Assembly: GCA_029851415.1 (NCBI GenBank)
Contig: CM056741.1
Location: 83,776,282 to 83,840,281 of the forward strand
Length of the DNA stretch: 64,000 nt
Source of the DNA: Eretmocerus hayati
Lineage: Eukaryota; Arthropoda; Insecta; Hymenoptera; Aphelinidae
Direction: 5' to 3'
The translations under genes were made by a program, and so were the position numbers. Position 1 is the first letter of the stretch. Every line of letters begins with the position of its first letter. The notes beneath the pieces are model-generated. The model saw only the letters and a list, made by a program, of their open reading frames with translations. It was not told the origin of the DNA and ran no database searches. Of this stretch, positions 1 to 9,588 are shown one piece after another.

Positions 1-480
1 TGAGCATTTTAAGAGACGCTGAAATGGCCAATCGAGAGGAGAAACGGTGAAGGAATCAGTCTTGCGATAGGGATCTAATTCTTCTGGCACCAAATTTCCC
101 TTTCCCAGCAAATATCAATCGAGATTCGGGTTTTGCGTAAAACTTGACATGAATAACGACAGTTTTGGACATGATGTTTTGCTTTGAGAATGGCTGGGAC
201 GGCTAGAAAAGAGGGGAAACGCCTTGAACATTGATATTACGACGGAAAATTCAATTTTCCCGGACCGGATGTCCAGTTGACGGCAAATTCGATAACGGAT
301 TTAGATTGAGCGTAGAATTTTACTTAAAGAATGACAGCTTTGGCCATGATGTTCTACTTTGAGAGTCGCTGGGATGGCCAGAAGTGAGGGAAAACTCCGA
401 AAGAATCGATTTTTCGAAGGAAAATTGAATTTCCCAGGACCGGATGTTCAGTTCACGGCGAATTTCAGGTCGGATTTGGA
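1..480. repeat. Diverged tandem repeat, period about 171 bp
   Basis: Similar blocks start near 1, 170 and 341. Each contains a version of TTTGAGA(A/G)(T/C)GCTGG followed by a purine-rich AGGGGAAAC-like stretch and a cggaccggatgtccag-type segment. The copies are clearly diverged, so this is an old array. It lies upstream of the ATP synthase exon, probably in its intron. Confidence 0.5.
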
Positions 481-1184
481 TTCAACGTGGAATTCAACGT
501 CCAAAACCATGTTTCTGAACATTCTCGAGTGAGTTTTGAGTACCTGTGCAACAGCTTAATGACACGAGACGATAAACCCTGTCGAGTCTCGGGACAGCGG
601 GTGGGGAGTATCTAGGAGCACCATCTCATGATTTTTCCGGGCCCGGTATAAGTTGATCACTATTCTTTGAGCCATTCCAAGACGATCTAGGGGGCACCCG
701 TGAGTGTGCGCCCAATTCGTTGAATAACGAACACCCTTGACGTTGTCACATTGTGACAACGTCTGTAAATTTTCACCTCGTCCCAAATATAGGGGCTTCA
801 TATGTTGATATGTATATCATCCACGGAATTTGATTTTCGCCCCAATCTGATACCGTCTGACCAAGACGATCCTCCAGCCACAGGAATCTAATAACTCCCA
901 ATCGACTGTGGAGTTTCCTCCGCTTGTGGGTTCTTCCAAAGCAATATTCTTCCACTGAATGACCGTTGAATCATGGATGCATGTAATTATTGTTCCACAT
1001 CAGATAAAATGTTTCCAATTGAGTCTCCCTGCATAGAACTGTGAATTGCCCATGTCAGAAAACTTCGTCCAGGGAGATCTGCGGAGGATCAAATATTCCG
1101 AGAGCTAAATATCCCAGTATTGCTCCCATCAATCATGCAAATAAACCCGGTACTATCTCCTACCTTTTGCTCTAATTTCTTTAG
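481..1184 (+). other. Probable intron of the ATP synthase b gene; no exon recognised
   Basis: The stretch ends in a pyrimidine-rich 3' splice site (CTAATTTCTTTAG, ending at 1184) immediately before the conserved exon. I looked for the preceding exon, which encodes the mitochondrial targeting region in this family, and did not find it here. It is probably upstream of the window. Confidence 0.5.
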
Positions 1185-1714
1185 GTCCCTACGTCTTCGG
1201 TGGAGCTCTTTCAACGTTCCTGTTGTCGAAGGAGATATATGTTTGTGAACATGAATTCTATTCTGGATTATCTCTCTTCATGGTGCTGATAGTAGGAATC
1301 AAGAAATTCGGCCCGGCTGTCGCAAAATATCTTGACAAGGGCATTGATGATTATGAAAGATCTTGGGAATCTTCCAGAACAGATCAAATAGATGGTTTAA
1401 AAGATTGCATTGAGCATGAAAAGAGAGAACAGTGGCGCACAGATGGCCAGCGTATGATAATAGATATAAAAAAAGAGAACATCAACTTGCAGCTCGAAGC
1501 AGCATATCGTGAGCGTTTATCAGTCGTCTACCAGGAAATTAAACGACGATTAGATTATCATGTCCAACTACAAAACGCTCAGCGCAAGCTAGCTCAAAAG
1601 CAGATGGTGCGATGGATCGTAGAGAATGTCAAGAAATCTTTCACTCCCGAGCAAGAGAAGTTAGTTCTGTCACGGTGCATCGTCGATCTTCAAAACCTCA
1701 CTAATAAAAATTGA
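1185..1714 (+). CDS. ATP synthase F(0) subunit b, mitochondrial; terminal coding exon
   Basis: This host gene encodes the b subunit (ATP5PB in vertebrates, ATPsynB in flies) of the mitochondrial ATP synthase stator stalk. The exon starts after a 3' splice site in codon phase 1 and reads GPYVFGGALSTFLLSKEIYV, the conserved hydrophobic membrane segment. The long charged helix follows, with EKREQWRTDGQR and LQLEAAYRERL, ending at TGA 1712-1714. About 176 codons fit the mature part of the ~240-residue family. No frameshift or stop is present, so it looks functional. The N-terminal exon(s) with the mitochondrial targeting peptide are outside the window or unrecognised. It is the only clear single-copy host gene here. 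Confidence 0.92.
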
Positions 1715-1765
1715 ATATTCTGTGGGAGAAGTCCAGCCCGTTAGAATTACATGATCATGTTGTTT

Positions 1766-1771
1766 AATAAA
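1766..1771 (+). terminator. Poly(A) signal of the ATP synthase b gene
   Basis: AATAAA lies 52 nt after the stop codon of the preceding exon, the expected position for a short insect 3' UTR. Confidence 0.7.
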
Positions 1772-3000
1772 CTAGGTAGACCAGACGGCTTTGAGCTTAT
1801 CCCTACCAAAAAGTTTGATATACAATCACACGTTCATCTACATGTGTGATCACACGTCCATTTCCACCATATTCAGGTTGTAAAGAGTGATATGAATATA
1901 TAACATTAGAAAGGTGGAGACGTGGGATTGTATTTGGAAAAAGGGGTCAGAGAATGGCCCACTCTTGTCTCATCAAATCCCATTCACTTTCGGGCGTGTA
2001 AATATACATCCATATTCGACGTCCAGATGGATGTGGAATCACATAGGCCAAACGCAATGATATGGACCTGTTTTATGTGCAAAACACGGAGACTATTTGT
2101 AAACAAGGATGCCAACATCGGAGTTTACCCAACAGGCCCCCATACGGTTTTCTCGGGGAGGCGTGCAGTATGGCTTTTTTTACCAATCAGAACGTGTTTA
2201 TCAGGTCGAAATAGGTAAGAAACAGTGTTTTGAACCACCGAAAAGCTCCAAATGTGCATGGTGATAAAAACACTTTATCGCCGATTTCCATCATTCATTT
2301 CGGAAGAATTTGGCTCCAATCGATCCAGTTTGGACGTAGTTTAGGCTATTTTGAAGGTCTTCAAACAAACTTCAAAACGAGTTCACGCACAATGAAAATC
2401 GTTGAAGTAAACCGAACTTATTGAGAAAAAGGCTTAATGGGGGCGAGTTGGGTACACACTCTTGTAAACTCTCAAAAGTCACCTTTTGGGAGATTTACAA
2501 CAGTTTGGCTCCAGTTGGTTCGAATTGAATGTACTTCAACTGATTTCGAAGGTCTTAAGACAGGCTTTAGAATGTATCTAGTCGCACAGAATTCGTTGGA
2601 TCGATCTGTAAATTTTTCTAGTAGTATTCTTTATGAATTAGACCAAAATATCGTATGGGTTTAGCGATCAAGCGAAAGAGGCAAAAACCAGTGGACAAAA
2701 ATGGTCGAAAATTTTTTTTCTTTTTCAAAAAACTGACTACGCCATCGTTTTTGGATCGGAAAAATACATATAAATCCAGATCTTCAGCCCTCCATGATTC
2801 CCCAGGCCAGACTTCAAGATCGGGGGTGCACCTTCCCTCAAACAAGCAATTTCGTGCTATAGTATGCTTAAACTTCATGTAGAACTGAAGCCTCTCGAGC
2901 ATTCTTGGATGACTCTACACTTTGAGCAGTCTATTTCCGAATTGAATCCTTCCTCAACAAATTGTACAGTAGACTCATCATGAGAGCAAGATTTTATCAC
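1772..3000. other. Intergenic, no supported gene
   Basis: Only short open frames without recognisable domains are present. A nearly uninterrupted A/T-rich stretch lies around 2700-2760. Nothing was assigned. Confidence 0.6.
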
Positions 3001-3140
3001 TAACTTGTTTGATTGGTAATTCTTGTCCTTGATGTGATACAATTAGTATTGAGATTTCTCGTCGATCTTGAAGGACTAGGTGACAAGGAACCGGCAGAAA
3101 AATTCCTAACTTTTCATGTATATCAGGAAGAGTTTTTAAT

Positions 3141-3185
3141 TCTTCGAACGTCTCGTCTACGTGGTTCGTAGGCCTCTTCAGTACA
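3141..3185 (-). ncRNA. Degenerate hammerhead ribozyme in PLE1 terminal repeat
   Basis: The minus strand reads CTGAAGAGG, then CCTACG, AACCA and CGTAG, then CGAGACG. This is the order of a hammerhead core (CUGAUGA, stem II, GAAAC) with substitutions in both conserved boxes, so it should be inactive. Penelope elements are known to carry hammerheads in their terminal repeats. Confidence 0.55.
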
Positions 3186-3421
3186 GTTTCTACAACAATA
3201 TCACCAATATTACATCACATTATTGCACTGAGCACATTGGCCAAACCACTCAATTTCACATACAAGTCAAGACATATAAAATATAAATTCAAGATCGACC
3301 GTACTCATTATGAGCAACCGTCCGTCTCTTGTCAAAATGAACCTTACTGTGACCCGTATGTCGATGACACGCACATGAGTATATTGCCGAACTTATAAAT
3401 ATATATGTATCTAGGTCGTAA

Positions 3422-3787
3422 CTATGGTAGTAGAGATGGACAAGTGGGAAAGCAACAAGAGACATTTCGAAGAGTTGATATCAATGGTACATAAATCTCA
3501 CTCAGTTTTTGGACATCTTTTTTGTTGATACAAGTTTCCTCACGGTCAATAAAAACCATCTCAGGAATAATTCGTTTGTAATACCTAGGTTCTGAATCAC
3601 AAATTTCAACATCATCCCAGTTCAAATCATGGTTCAAATTCCTTTTATGCAAGGTTACAACTAACTCCTTATCTTTATTTCTTTCATGTTCGTCAATGCG
3701 TGCTGCTAAAGACCTTTTGGTTTCGCCAACATGAGAGGCTGTGCAATTATTACACTTGAATTTATTGACCACACCTGTCCTTTCCAT
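3422..3787 (-). pseudogene. PLE1 GIY-YIG endonuclease domain
   Basis: The C-terminal endonuclease of the Penelope polyprotein. The segment GVVNKFKCNNCTASHVGETK aligns with GVVYKFQCKDCPATYVGETK of PLE2 in this window. The GIY-YIG fold nicks target DNA for insertion. The canonical second motif (TYVG) is altered to SHVG. The frame is separated from the upstream reverse transcriptase by a C-rich stretch near 3810, so the polyprotein is broken. Confidence 0.8.
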
Positions 3788-3829
3788 TTTCTCTAAACAG
3801 TCTCCCCCCCCCCCATTGGATATAATTTT

Positions 3830-5293
3830 TTAATGAACCAGAAATCCTCGGCAGCGTGAAAGTAGATTCGCCTTTGAATAGTGAAGAACATTTTTCAAAA
3901 AATCTTCCGTAATATGGAATGCACAATTTCTCTCTCTCTCTTTCTCCAAATCAATTCTACGCGGGTGTGTTTTATTGAAACCATACTTATGGTACATAAT
4001 TCGCTTCCTCATATACTTTTCAATAAACTCTTGCGGATAATCATCATCGGAAAGGATCTTGTTGACTTTGGATAGGTCATGACTATGAAAACTTTTGTGT
4101 GACAATAACAAAGCACGATCTGTGAGATAAAACACAATATTTCTTTTCAAACTCAAAGGATGATTTGGATTGAAGCTCAAAGTTCTACCAGATGACGTAG
4201 GCTTCTGATACCAATTAGTTATGATGCAGTTATTACTATCTCGGGTCAATGAAACTTCAACAAAATTCATCGTTCCATTCTGTTCTACCTCATGGGTAAA
4301 TTGTAAACGTGGATCGAAACTGTTGAATGTCTTTGAGACCAAATCCATATGGTCTTTGTGTACACAAACAAGTATGTCATTAACATATCTGAGATAGAAC
4401 AGAGGTACACATTCGAATTTTTCTTTCAATCCATTCAAACAAAATGTTTCGATATTCTCCATCACCATGTCAGCGAAAATTGGAGAAATTGGTGATTCCA
4501 TAGGACTACCTGAAATCTGTTGCTAAAATTTTTCATCAAATTGAAAACATGTGTTGTTAAACAGAAATTTTATGCCGTCCCTTATCTCATCGGAAGGCAT
4601 TTTAGATTTGTTATGAAAGTCAGAAAATCGTTTATCTAAACTCAAAAGAACTTAGTAGCACAAAATATTGGTGAACAAGGAGATAACATTTGGTGATAAA
4701 AGAACATGCGTGTCAGGAATTTTAATGCCTTCTAATTCTTTTTCAAGTTCAAAACTATTGTTGATATGGGAAGCCGGTTCTTCAATGCAAGCCTTTATAA
4801 TTTCGTATAGGAAAGACGCTAATCGATGAGTTAGGCTATTGATGGTCGAGATAATGAGTCTCAAACGAACGTTATTCTTGTGAATTCTTGGCAAACCATA
4901 AGCTCTCGCTAACGTGGTGTCATTTTGAGTCAGGGAATTTTTATGGACAGATTTCTGTTAATATTTCTGTTCATACCTAAATTCCAAAATCTCATATACT
5001 TTTCCTAATTGGTCAACTAATGGATTCACCTGGATAGGTAGAGATGTATTCTGATCAGACAACAACTCCAACATTTTGGCTTTGTATACCGATCTATTTA
5101 TAAAAACAGTAACATTGCCTTTATCAGCACGCGTAAACATAATATCAGGATTTGACTTCAAAAACTCTTTTGTGACTTTTATATTTTTATTGAAAGACCT
5201 ATCATTAGTGAAAATATGTCGTTTTTTATTATTTTCTGTTTGAATGACCTTGGTAATTTCTTGACGAACCCAATCTTTTTTGACAGAGTTCAA
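3830..5293 (-). pseudogene. PLE1 reverse transcriptase, fragmented
   Basis: Three open segments on the minus strand (5293-4958, 4894-4652, 4501-3830) together cover a Penelope reverse transcriptase. The core motif that is YVDD in PLE2 reads YVND here, and the first catalytic region LSLDVSSLFTN reads LSPNVISLFTN. Both catalytic aspartates are therefore replaced by asparagine. Stops and frame breaks separate the segments. Upstream to 5512 the same frame continues with further stops (LTDLTLLNEVVGIVSLG is recognisable) and runs into the Polinton insertion site. Confidence 0.85.
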
Positions 5294-5506
5294 CTGCGCA
5301 AAACGTGAACATTGTTCTACATTTTTGATGATATTGAAAATATCCTTATTATCTAGATTTTATTTGTGACTAACTTCATCCCCAAGGGAGACAATACCAA
5401 CTACTTCGTTCAGTAGAGTTAAGTCCGTAAGATTTTTAACCCAAGAGCTTCTATCTTTATGAGAATTAGTGATAGATGAACAAACTTACCGAAACTTTTG
5501 AGCATG

Positions 5507-5513
5507 TATCACA
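5507..5513. repeat. Polinton target-site repeat, left
   Basis: TATCACA occurs here and at 30903-30909. Polintons make 6-bp target duplications; the seventh base is ambiguous with the first base of the terminal repeat. Confidence 0.85.
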
Positions 5514-5806
5514 GTAGAGAGGCTAGGCCGGTTTCAAAACAGCAGTTTTAAAACACGGGTGTTTTAAGACTGCTGTTTTGAAACTGGCCTAGCCTTGGTG
5601 GGAAGATGAAACAGCAAGTTTGAAACACGGGTGCTGTTTTGAAACCGGCCGTGCCTTGGCGTGTTTTTGAGCCTGCTGGGTGTTTCAAGGCTGCTGTTTT
5701 GAAACCGGCCCAGGCTTTGCGGGACTCAAGAGCCGTGTCTCGCGCCAGACACCAGCCTGTTCCATCGCTCGCTGTGCTCAAACCAGCCTGTCCCGGTGTG
5801 TGTGTG
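5513..5806 (+). repeat. Polinton left terminal inverted repeat
   Basis: It matches the reverse complement of 30610-30903 with few differences and ends inwards in a (TG)n run. It contains several copies of a CTGTTTTGAAACCGGCC-like unit in both orientations, so the repeat can itself form local hairpins. Confidence 0.92.
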
Positions 5807-5875
5807 TGTGTTTGTGTGTGTCTATGTGTGCGCGTGCGTGTTCTAGATTCTACTTTACACACTCTACGTTTGTAA

Positions 5876-5946
5876 GCCAGAATGGCTCAACGGTAGAGCG
5901 CCTGACTTTTGATCATGAGATCCCGGTTCGATTCCGGGTTCTGGCA
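5876..5946 (+). tRNA. tRNA-Lys(UUU)-like gene inside the Polinton
   Basis: A 71-nt cloverleaf. The acceptor is GCCAGAA/TTCTGGC (7 of 7 pairs). The D arm is GCTC-AACGGTA-GAGC with the GG pair. The anticodon stem is CCTGA/TCATG with one mismatch, and the loop CTTTTGA gives anticodon UUU. The variable loop is AGAT, the T arm CCCGG-TTCGATT-CCGGG and the discriminator A. The A box (TGGCTCAACGG) and B box (GGTTCGATTCC) are intact and a T9 terminator follows at 5949-5957. No CCA is encoded. The anticodon mismatch and A73 are unlike a standard animal tRNA-Lys, so its identity is provisional. Confidence 0.85.
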
Positions 5947-5989
5947 AATTTTTTTTTGGACAGTCTGTTCATACGTATGAATTTTTGGT

Positions 5990-6005
5990 GGCCCTGAAAA
6001 GGGCC
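5990..6005 (-). terminator. Histone-type 3' stem-loop
   Basis: The minus strand reads GGCCCTTTTCAGGGCC followed by ACCAAA. This matches the histone mRNA stem-loop layout: 6-bp stem, UUUC loop and ACCA 3' flank. It starts 20 nt past the stop of the 6026-6514 gene, in sense orientation. Confidence 0.85.
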
Positions 6006-6025
6006 GATTGGGTTGGGTGTTCACA

Positions 6026-6514
6026 TCAGTATTTCCTCCATTCATCCTCGAATGTAGGATAGTCGTGCTCGTAAACTTCAATGTCCAATGCCTGCATACG
6101 TGAATGATCTCCTTTGCCGATTCCACAGTCGTTCAACTTATCCACGCATACTTTCAGCTTGCCTAAATATTGTGTGGAACGCTGATACTTTTCGTTGGCG
6201 AGGTACATTGCAGCATCTTCAATGATCCGCTCACGATAGTAATCATAATAATTTTTGGTCTCAAAATTATAGAAGAAACGATCGGAAATCCACAAATTGT
6301 TATTCATGGTATCAAATCCAAACTTTGCTGTCTCCAAGCATGTCTTGCATAAATCATCCTCGTGGTAGAAATTGACCTTGACCTTGACTTCTCCAGGTAG
6401 AAGACTCCAAGTTTCGATGGCAGGCGCCCCTTTGTAAGAGTGTAAGACCTCGATCCTCTGAGATTTTCCAGCCTCATCGAGGAAGTGCACGCAGACAGTG
6501 AAGAAGTAACCCAT
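6026..6514 (-). CDS. Unrecognised Polinton accessory protein with histone-type mRNA end
   Basis: About 162 residues starting MGYFFTVCVHFLDEAGK. I chose this ATG because a TATA box (6566-6576) lies about 50 nt upstream and the longer frame begins only at GTG. The protein is soluble, with a CKTCLE pair of cysteines, an aromatic segment (FFYNFETKNYYDYYRERI) and an acidic C-terminus. I do not recognise the family. A histone-type stem-loop follows the stop. It is the only gene of that class at the left end of the element, next to the tRNA. Confidence 0.75.
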   Translation of the reverse strand: MGYFFTVCVHFLDEAGKSQRIEVLHSYKGAPAIETWSLLPGEVKVKVNFYHEDDLCKTCLETAKFGFDTMNNNLWISDRFFYNFETKNYYDYYRERIIEDAAMYLANEKYQRSTQYLGKLKVCVDKLNDCGIGKGDHSRMQALDIEVYEHDYPTFEDEWRKY

Positions 6515-6565
6515 CTTGCTCGTCACAAGTGCTGAACAAGAATGTTTCTCCACAGTTCTTCACTC

Positions 6566-6598
6566 GGTTTTATACCTTTCAGACGGCGCTCCCCCACT
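6566..6598 (-). promoter_or_regulatory. TATA box with upstream AGTGGGGGAG element
   Basis: On the minus strand AGTGGGGGAG (6598-6589) is followed after 12 nt by GGTATAAAACC (6576-6566). It serves the gene starting at 6514. The same G-rich element precedes several other TATA boxes in the element. Confidence 0.6.
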
Positions 6599-6632
6599 CT
6601 TCCAAAGTCGAGCCGCCGCCACCGCCTCCCAC

Positions 6633-6812
6633 TCATTTCCAAGGCCTCACTTTTTCATTATCCTTCTTGTCTGGACGAGGAACCTTAGGTGGGGCAGAAG
6701 AGGGATTGCGCCCATAACTCTTCCACTCGTCACGAGATGGCGCATCTTGATTTTTTCTGTAATCCTCTAAAAGAGGAGTACGCTCTTGCTTGTCGCTGTG
6801 ACTGTTACCCAT
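6633..6812 (-). CDS. Small MGNS-type protein, 59 aa
   Basis: The frame starts MGNSHSDKQERTPLLEDY and ends VRPWK. It is hydrophilic, proline- and lysine-rich. MGNS followed by small or polar residues is an N-myristoylation signal, and another gene of this element (22973-23470) starts MGNSTSSS. Support for a real gene is its own TATA box at 6851-6860, correctly spaced, and a good ATG. No histone-type stem-loop follows; the next promoter begins directly downstream. Function unknown; membrane association is inferred. Confidence 0.6.
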   Translation of the reverse strand: MGNSHSDKQERTPLLEDYRKNQDAPSRDEWKSYGRNPSSAPPKVPRPDKKDNEKVRPWK

Positions 6813-6850
6813 CGTATTGATAGAATGACGTCAGTTCAGCCGGTCAACGC

Positions 6851-6870
6851 CTTTTATAGTCACTCCCACT
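6851..6870 (-). promoter_or_regulatory. TATA box and AGTGGGAG element embedded in the upstream gene's stop region
   Basis: The minus strand reads AGTGGGAGTG followed by ACTATAAAAG. The AGTGGGAG element is formed by the last codons and stop of the 6860-7360 gene (GAG TGG GAG TGA). Gene end and next promoter therefore overlap, a virus-like degree of compaction. Confidence 0.65.
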
Positions 6871-7360
6871 CCATCTCATTTCTCTTGTGATATTTCAGAA
6901 ATTTTCTGATCAATTCCACATTATGCTGAGCACACACCGCTTTGTAAGACTCTGTGTGATGCGGACAGACAGTCACCAACTTCTGTGAGTATATCATTTC
7001 TAAGTTTACAAATCCTGATTCTGTGACGTCACGAACTTTGAATTTGAAGCGCTCCAACCACTTCTTCTTTATTTGACCCACTACGTGAATCATTGTTGCA
7101 TCCTTAAGATTTTCTCGGAGTGCATTGCCTATCTCAGTATAGGGAATTTCACCAGCCTCCCAAGAGATGCCATGATAAGCTCTTTCAAGCCAAGTATTTT
7201 CTCGTCTGTATTTCTCTGCAAATCTCCGGAACGAGAATGGTTGTTTGAATAGAAATACTCGAGGCTTCGAATCACCATTGAATGGAGCAATGGACAGCTC
7301 TTTCAAGACGAAATCATCTACTGGCTGCTTGAAACCTTGCATGTCCACCACGTACTCCAT
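6860..7360 (-). CDS. Conserved Polinton protein, MEYVVD family, paralogue 1
   Basis: 166 residues starting MEYVVDMQGFK. A paralogue at 21435-22031 shares MEY.VD.QGFK, YHGI.W, YV/HV.G..KK.WLE and a C-terminal histidine/cysteine-rich segment (CPHHTESYKAVCAQHN against CTHHYLCATPICAAIN). The alternating hydrophobic start followed by Asp, and a late His/Cys cluster, could fit an RNase H-like nuclease or a zinc site, but neither is demonstrated. The ATG lies 37 nt from a TATA box at 7397-7408. Unlike its paralogue it has no histone-type stem-loop. Confidence 0.75.
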   Translation of the reverse strand: MEYVVDMQGFKQPVDDFVLKELSIAPFNGDSKPRVFLFKQPFSFRRFAEKYRRENTWLERAYHGISWEAGEIPYTEIGNALRENLKDATMIHVVGQIKKKWLERFKFKVRDVTESGFVNLEMIYSQKLVTVCPHHTESYKAVCAQHNVELIRKFLKYHKRNEMEWE

Positions 7361-7396
7361 CTCGAGGCAGAATAACTTTTAGAGAATCCGACGGCT

Positions 7397-7419
7397 GCTT
7401 TTATAGAGTTTCTCCCACT
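7397..7419 (-). promoter_or_regulatory. TATA box with upstream AGTGGGAGA
   Basis: AGTGGGAGA (7419-7411) precedes CTCTATAAAAGC (7408-7397) on the minus strand, upstream of the ATG at 7360. Confidence 0.6.
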
Positions 7420-7427
7420 CTCCCTCC

Positions 7428-8666
7428 TCAAACAAGTTTATTCACGTTGCCGCTGATTGGATTATACTCAACAATCCTGTCGTGTAATATCAAACAATAG
7501 GCTGACGTATTCGCGGGAAAATTATTCCTAGATTCAAACTCGAGGCGAATATCAACCGGTGCGCTCTTCATTGTCTCATTTTGTTTTGAACAATCGATAA
7601 ATATCAATGGTTCGTACGCAATGAATTGAGATTTTGTTAACATGGGCTCATTCTCTTTTCCATAAAATGAACTCTGGAAATTAGAGTACATGTCATACAG
7701 AATGGCGAATTGATTGCGATCAATTTGCAAATTCATGTTTCCATATGGATAACATTGTGAGTTGAGAAATAGTTTGATATCACTAATACTGCAGTGGTCG
7801 AATTGACTCAAACTCTTGTCCTTGACATTCTTCCGATTCGTTTGAAAAGCAAGAATAACGAAGCGTGGTTTTTCGAGTTGACTCGAAGTCTTGACTGTCC
7901 ATACATGTTTTTGAGCAGTTGGTAAGAGCGGATACTCGTACAACTCCCACGTTCGAAAACTCATACTGATGGGCTTGTCTCTCTGAATATATTTGAAGAG
8001 ATGAATCTTCACTCTATCCGAGACCACGACATACGGCATGAGCCATTCTACTTTATTCAATGTGATTTTGAAATTTTCATACACCCGATTTTCACCATCC
8101 CGCACAGTAGTTTGAGTGACACAGTCCAAGTCCGAACGAGATCGGACAAGCACTAGTTCGTGCTTAGCATTGACAACAATTTTCCTATAATCTTCAGCAA
8201 AGCCGAACATAATGTTCAAAGGAATCAATACATCAAAATTGCCATTTGCGTCACATATCGAATGAGTTTCCTCTACATCAATCCAACCAGCATTCTCTAA
8301 TGTTACTTTCTGATTTGGTTGAAATGATAACCAACCTTTCATGACACTTGTCATACCCACATTCTTACACCTATCTATCTCCACCCCATTGACATTGTAA
8401 CTGCCATCTTCAAAAAGGTAACATGGGCCATTATTCACAAACTTTGTAGCAGTCAATGGAGTTCCATCTGTCTTGGTTAACTTACCGCTTACGTGGATTT
8501 TACTCCGAGAAGGGAGCAGACTCAAGTCTTGATGTTGAATTGATATTCTAATCTCATCACCGTTGTTGAATGTTGATGTGGCGTACGGCTGATGCGCGTG
8601 AACCTCGTAGTGCGCGACCGATTCGTCGTAAGCGACCGGTGATTGAATATTTAGAGCCTCTTCCAT
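7428..8666 (-). CDS. Putative major capsid protein (double jelly-roll)
   Basis: 412 residues, starting MEEALNIQSPVAYDES and containing HYEVHAHQPYATSTF and DEIRISIQHQDLSLLPSRS. The protein is rich in beta-strand-like alternation, with no signal peptide or membrane segment. Arrangement supports a capsid role: it is one of three consecutive minus-strand virion-type genes, next to the putative penton and the maturation protease, with the packaging ATPase just beyond. Arthropod Polintons carry a conserved protein of this type in this place. The double jelly-roll assignment is inferred from position and size, not from a visible motif. No stops or frameshifts are present. Confidence 0.7.
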   Translation of the reverse strand: MEEALNIQSPVAYDESVAHYEVHAHQPYATSTFNNGDEIRISIQHQDLSLLPSRSKIHVSGKLTKTDGTPLTATKFVNNGPCYLFEDGSYNVNGVEIDRCKNVGMTSVMKGWLSFQPNQKVTLENAGWIDVEETHSICDANGNFDVLIPLNIMFGFAEDYRKIVVNAKHELVLVRSRSDLDCVTQTTVRDGENRVYENFKITLNKVEWLMPYVVVSDRVKIHLFKYIQRDKPISMSFRTWELYEYPLLPTAQKHVWTVKTSSQLEKPRFVILAFQTNRKNVKDKSLSQFDHCSISDIKLFLNSQCYPYGNMNLQIDRNQFAILYDMYSNFQSSFYGKENEPMLTKSQFIAYEPLIFIDCSKQNETMKSAPVDIRLEFESRNNFPANTSAYCLILHDRIVEYNPISGNVNKLV

Positions 8667-8805
8667 TGCAACAGAAAAATATACAAGTTATTTTCCACCA
8701 CGGGCAGCAATTTTCAGACCGATGCTCTTCAGGAACTGAATGTTCTGTCGTGTTAACGGCTTCATAGCTCTTTGCCGACTGATGATGGCTCCGCATGGCT
8801 TTCGA

Positions 8806-8815
8806 CTTTTATACC
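8806..8815 (-). promoter_or_regulatory. TATA box of the capsid gene
   Basis: GGTATAAAAG on the minus strand, about 140 nt upstream of the ATG at 8666, which leaves a rather long leader. No AGTGGG element is adjacent. Confidence 0.45.
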
Positions 8816-8856
8816 CTCGGCCAACTTTGGTGTTGTAGACGATACCCATCGCAATG

Positions 8857-9549
8857 TCAGCTCGATAGTAAAAATCTGACCGTTATTGTCTCACCTCTGA
8901 AATTGATCAACTCCCCGTTCTCATCAACAATTCTTATCTCCAAGTACTTGATACAGTCCGCTCTCACGCGAAAAGGGATAAAGTGCCTCGGTACCTCTGT
9001 GATTTTATATCCTGATGGAACTGGTGGGAAAAAACCGTGGATCGTGTGCACTTTTTGCCCGTTCAGATAAGAGGTAGTGATTAGATTACACTCAATCCGT
9101 ATTGTGTTGACTTTGAGGATACGTATAGGTGAATCTGAGTTGTGTACTTGTCCAGCAATGAGCACACGTTTTGAGAATCCCAAGAGCGTAGCTATAGAAT
9201 CTTTGCGAGTGAAATCTATACTCTCGCTGCACTCAATCTCACTACAAAGAGTATTGTTGTTTGGCTTCAAACTGAATTTGATACCCAAGGGAGCCAGCTG
9301 TTTAACTAAATATTTCTCTATATCTTCTATCTCGTAGCTACCAGTTGGTATGACTATTGTATATTTTCCAACGTATAACCTATTACACCCAGTATCGATG
9401 TTGGGTATGGAGTTGAAGGTTTCAAATGCTAACAGACCTAGCTTGAAGGGCTTACGATATACACGCGCCTCAATTGGTGGAAAGAAAAAAGATGCAAGGA
9501 CTGATGAAGTACCAGTAAGACAAATCAAATATTCTTCTTCTTCTTCCAT
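8857..9549 (-). CDS. Putative minor capsid (penton-type, single jelly-roll) protein
   Basis: 230 residues starting with an acidic run (MEEEEEYLICLTGTSS). Beta-rich segments include VGKYTIVIPTGSYEIEDIEK, a KDSIATLLGFSKRVL stretch, and a C-terminus ending ETITVRFLLSS. Its place between the major capsid and protease genes is where Polintons keep the vertex protein. The fold is inferred. The ATG lies 53 nt from a TATA box (9605-9611) located inside the 3' end of the neighbouring protease gene. Confidence 0.65.
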   Translation of the reverse strand: MEEEEEYLICLTGTSSVLASFFFPPIEARVYRKPFKLGLLAFETFNSIPNIDTGCNRLYVGKYTIVIPTGSYEIEDIEKYLVKQLAPLGIKFSLKPNNNTLCSEIECSESIDFTRKDSIATLLGFSKRVLIAGQVHNSDSPIRILKVNTIRIECNLITTSYLNGQKVHTIHGFFPPVPSGYKITEVPRHFIPFRVRADCIKYLEIRIVDENGELINFRGETITVRFLLSS

Positions 9550-9588
9550 GATTCTCCCATGACGGTCGAATTGAAAATGATTAAGTAC

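Larger units (their letters stand above)
3001..5512 (-). mobile_element. Penelope-like element PLE1, 3' part (split by the Polinton)
   Basis: On the minus strand this holds the reverse transcriptase and GIY-YIG parts of a Penelope-like retroelement and then its 3' terminal repeat (3001-3600). A diverged direct copy of that repeat lies at about 31390-32030, beyond the Polinton, which fits the paired terminal repeats of Penelope elements. Several stops and lost catalytic residues show it is dead. The upstream part resumes at 30904, so one element was split by the Polinton. Confidence 0.85.

Noticed and set aside
1223..1714. Taking the ATP synthase b frame as starting at 1223
   Set aside because: The codon there is TTG inside a conserved segment; conserved residues continue upstream to a splice acceptor at 1184.
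5548..5862. Frames inside the terminal inverted repeats
   Set aside because: Produced by internal repeats and the (TG)n run; the same frames appear at the other end in reverse.
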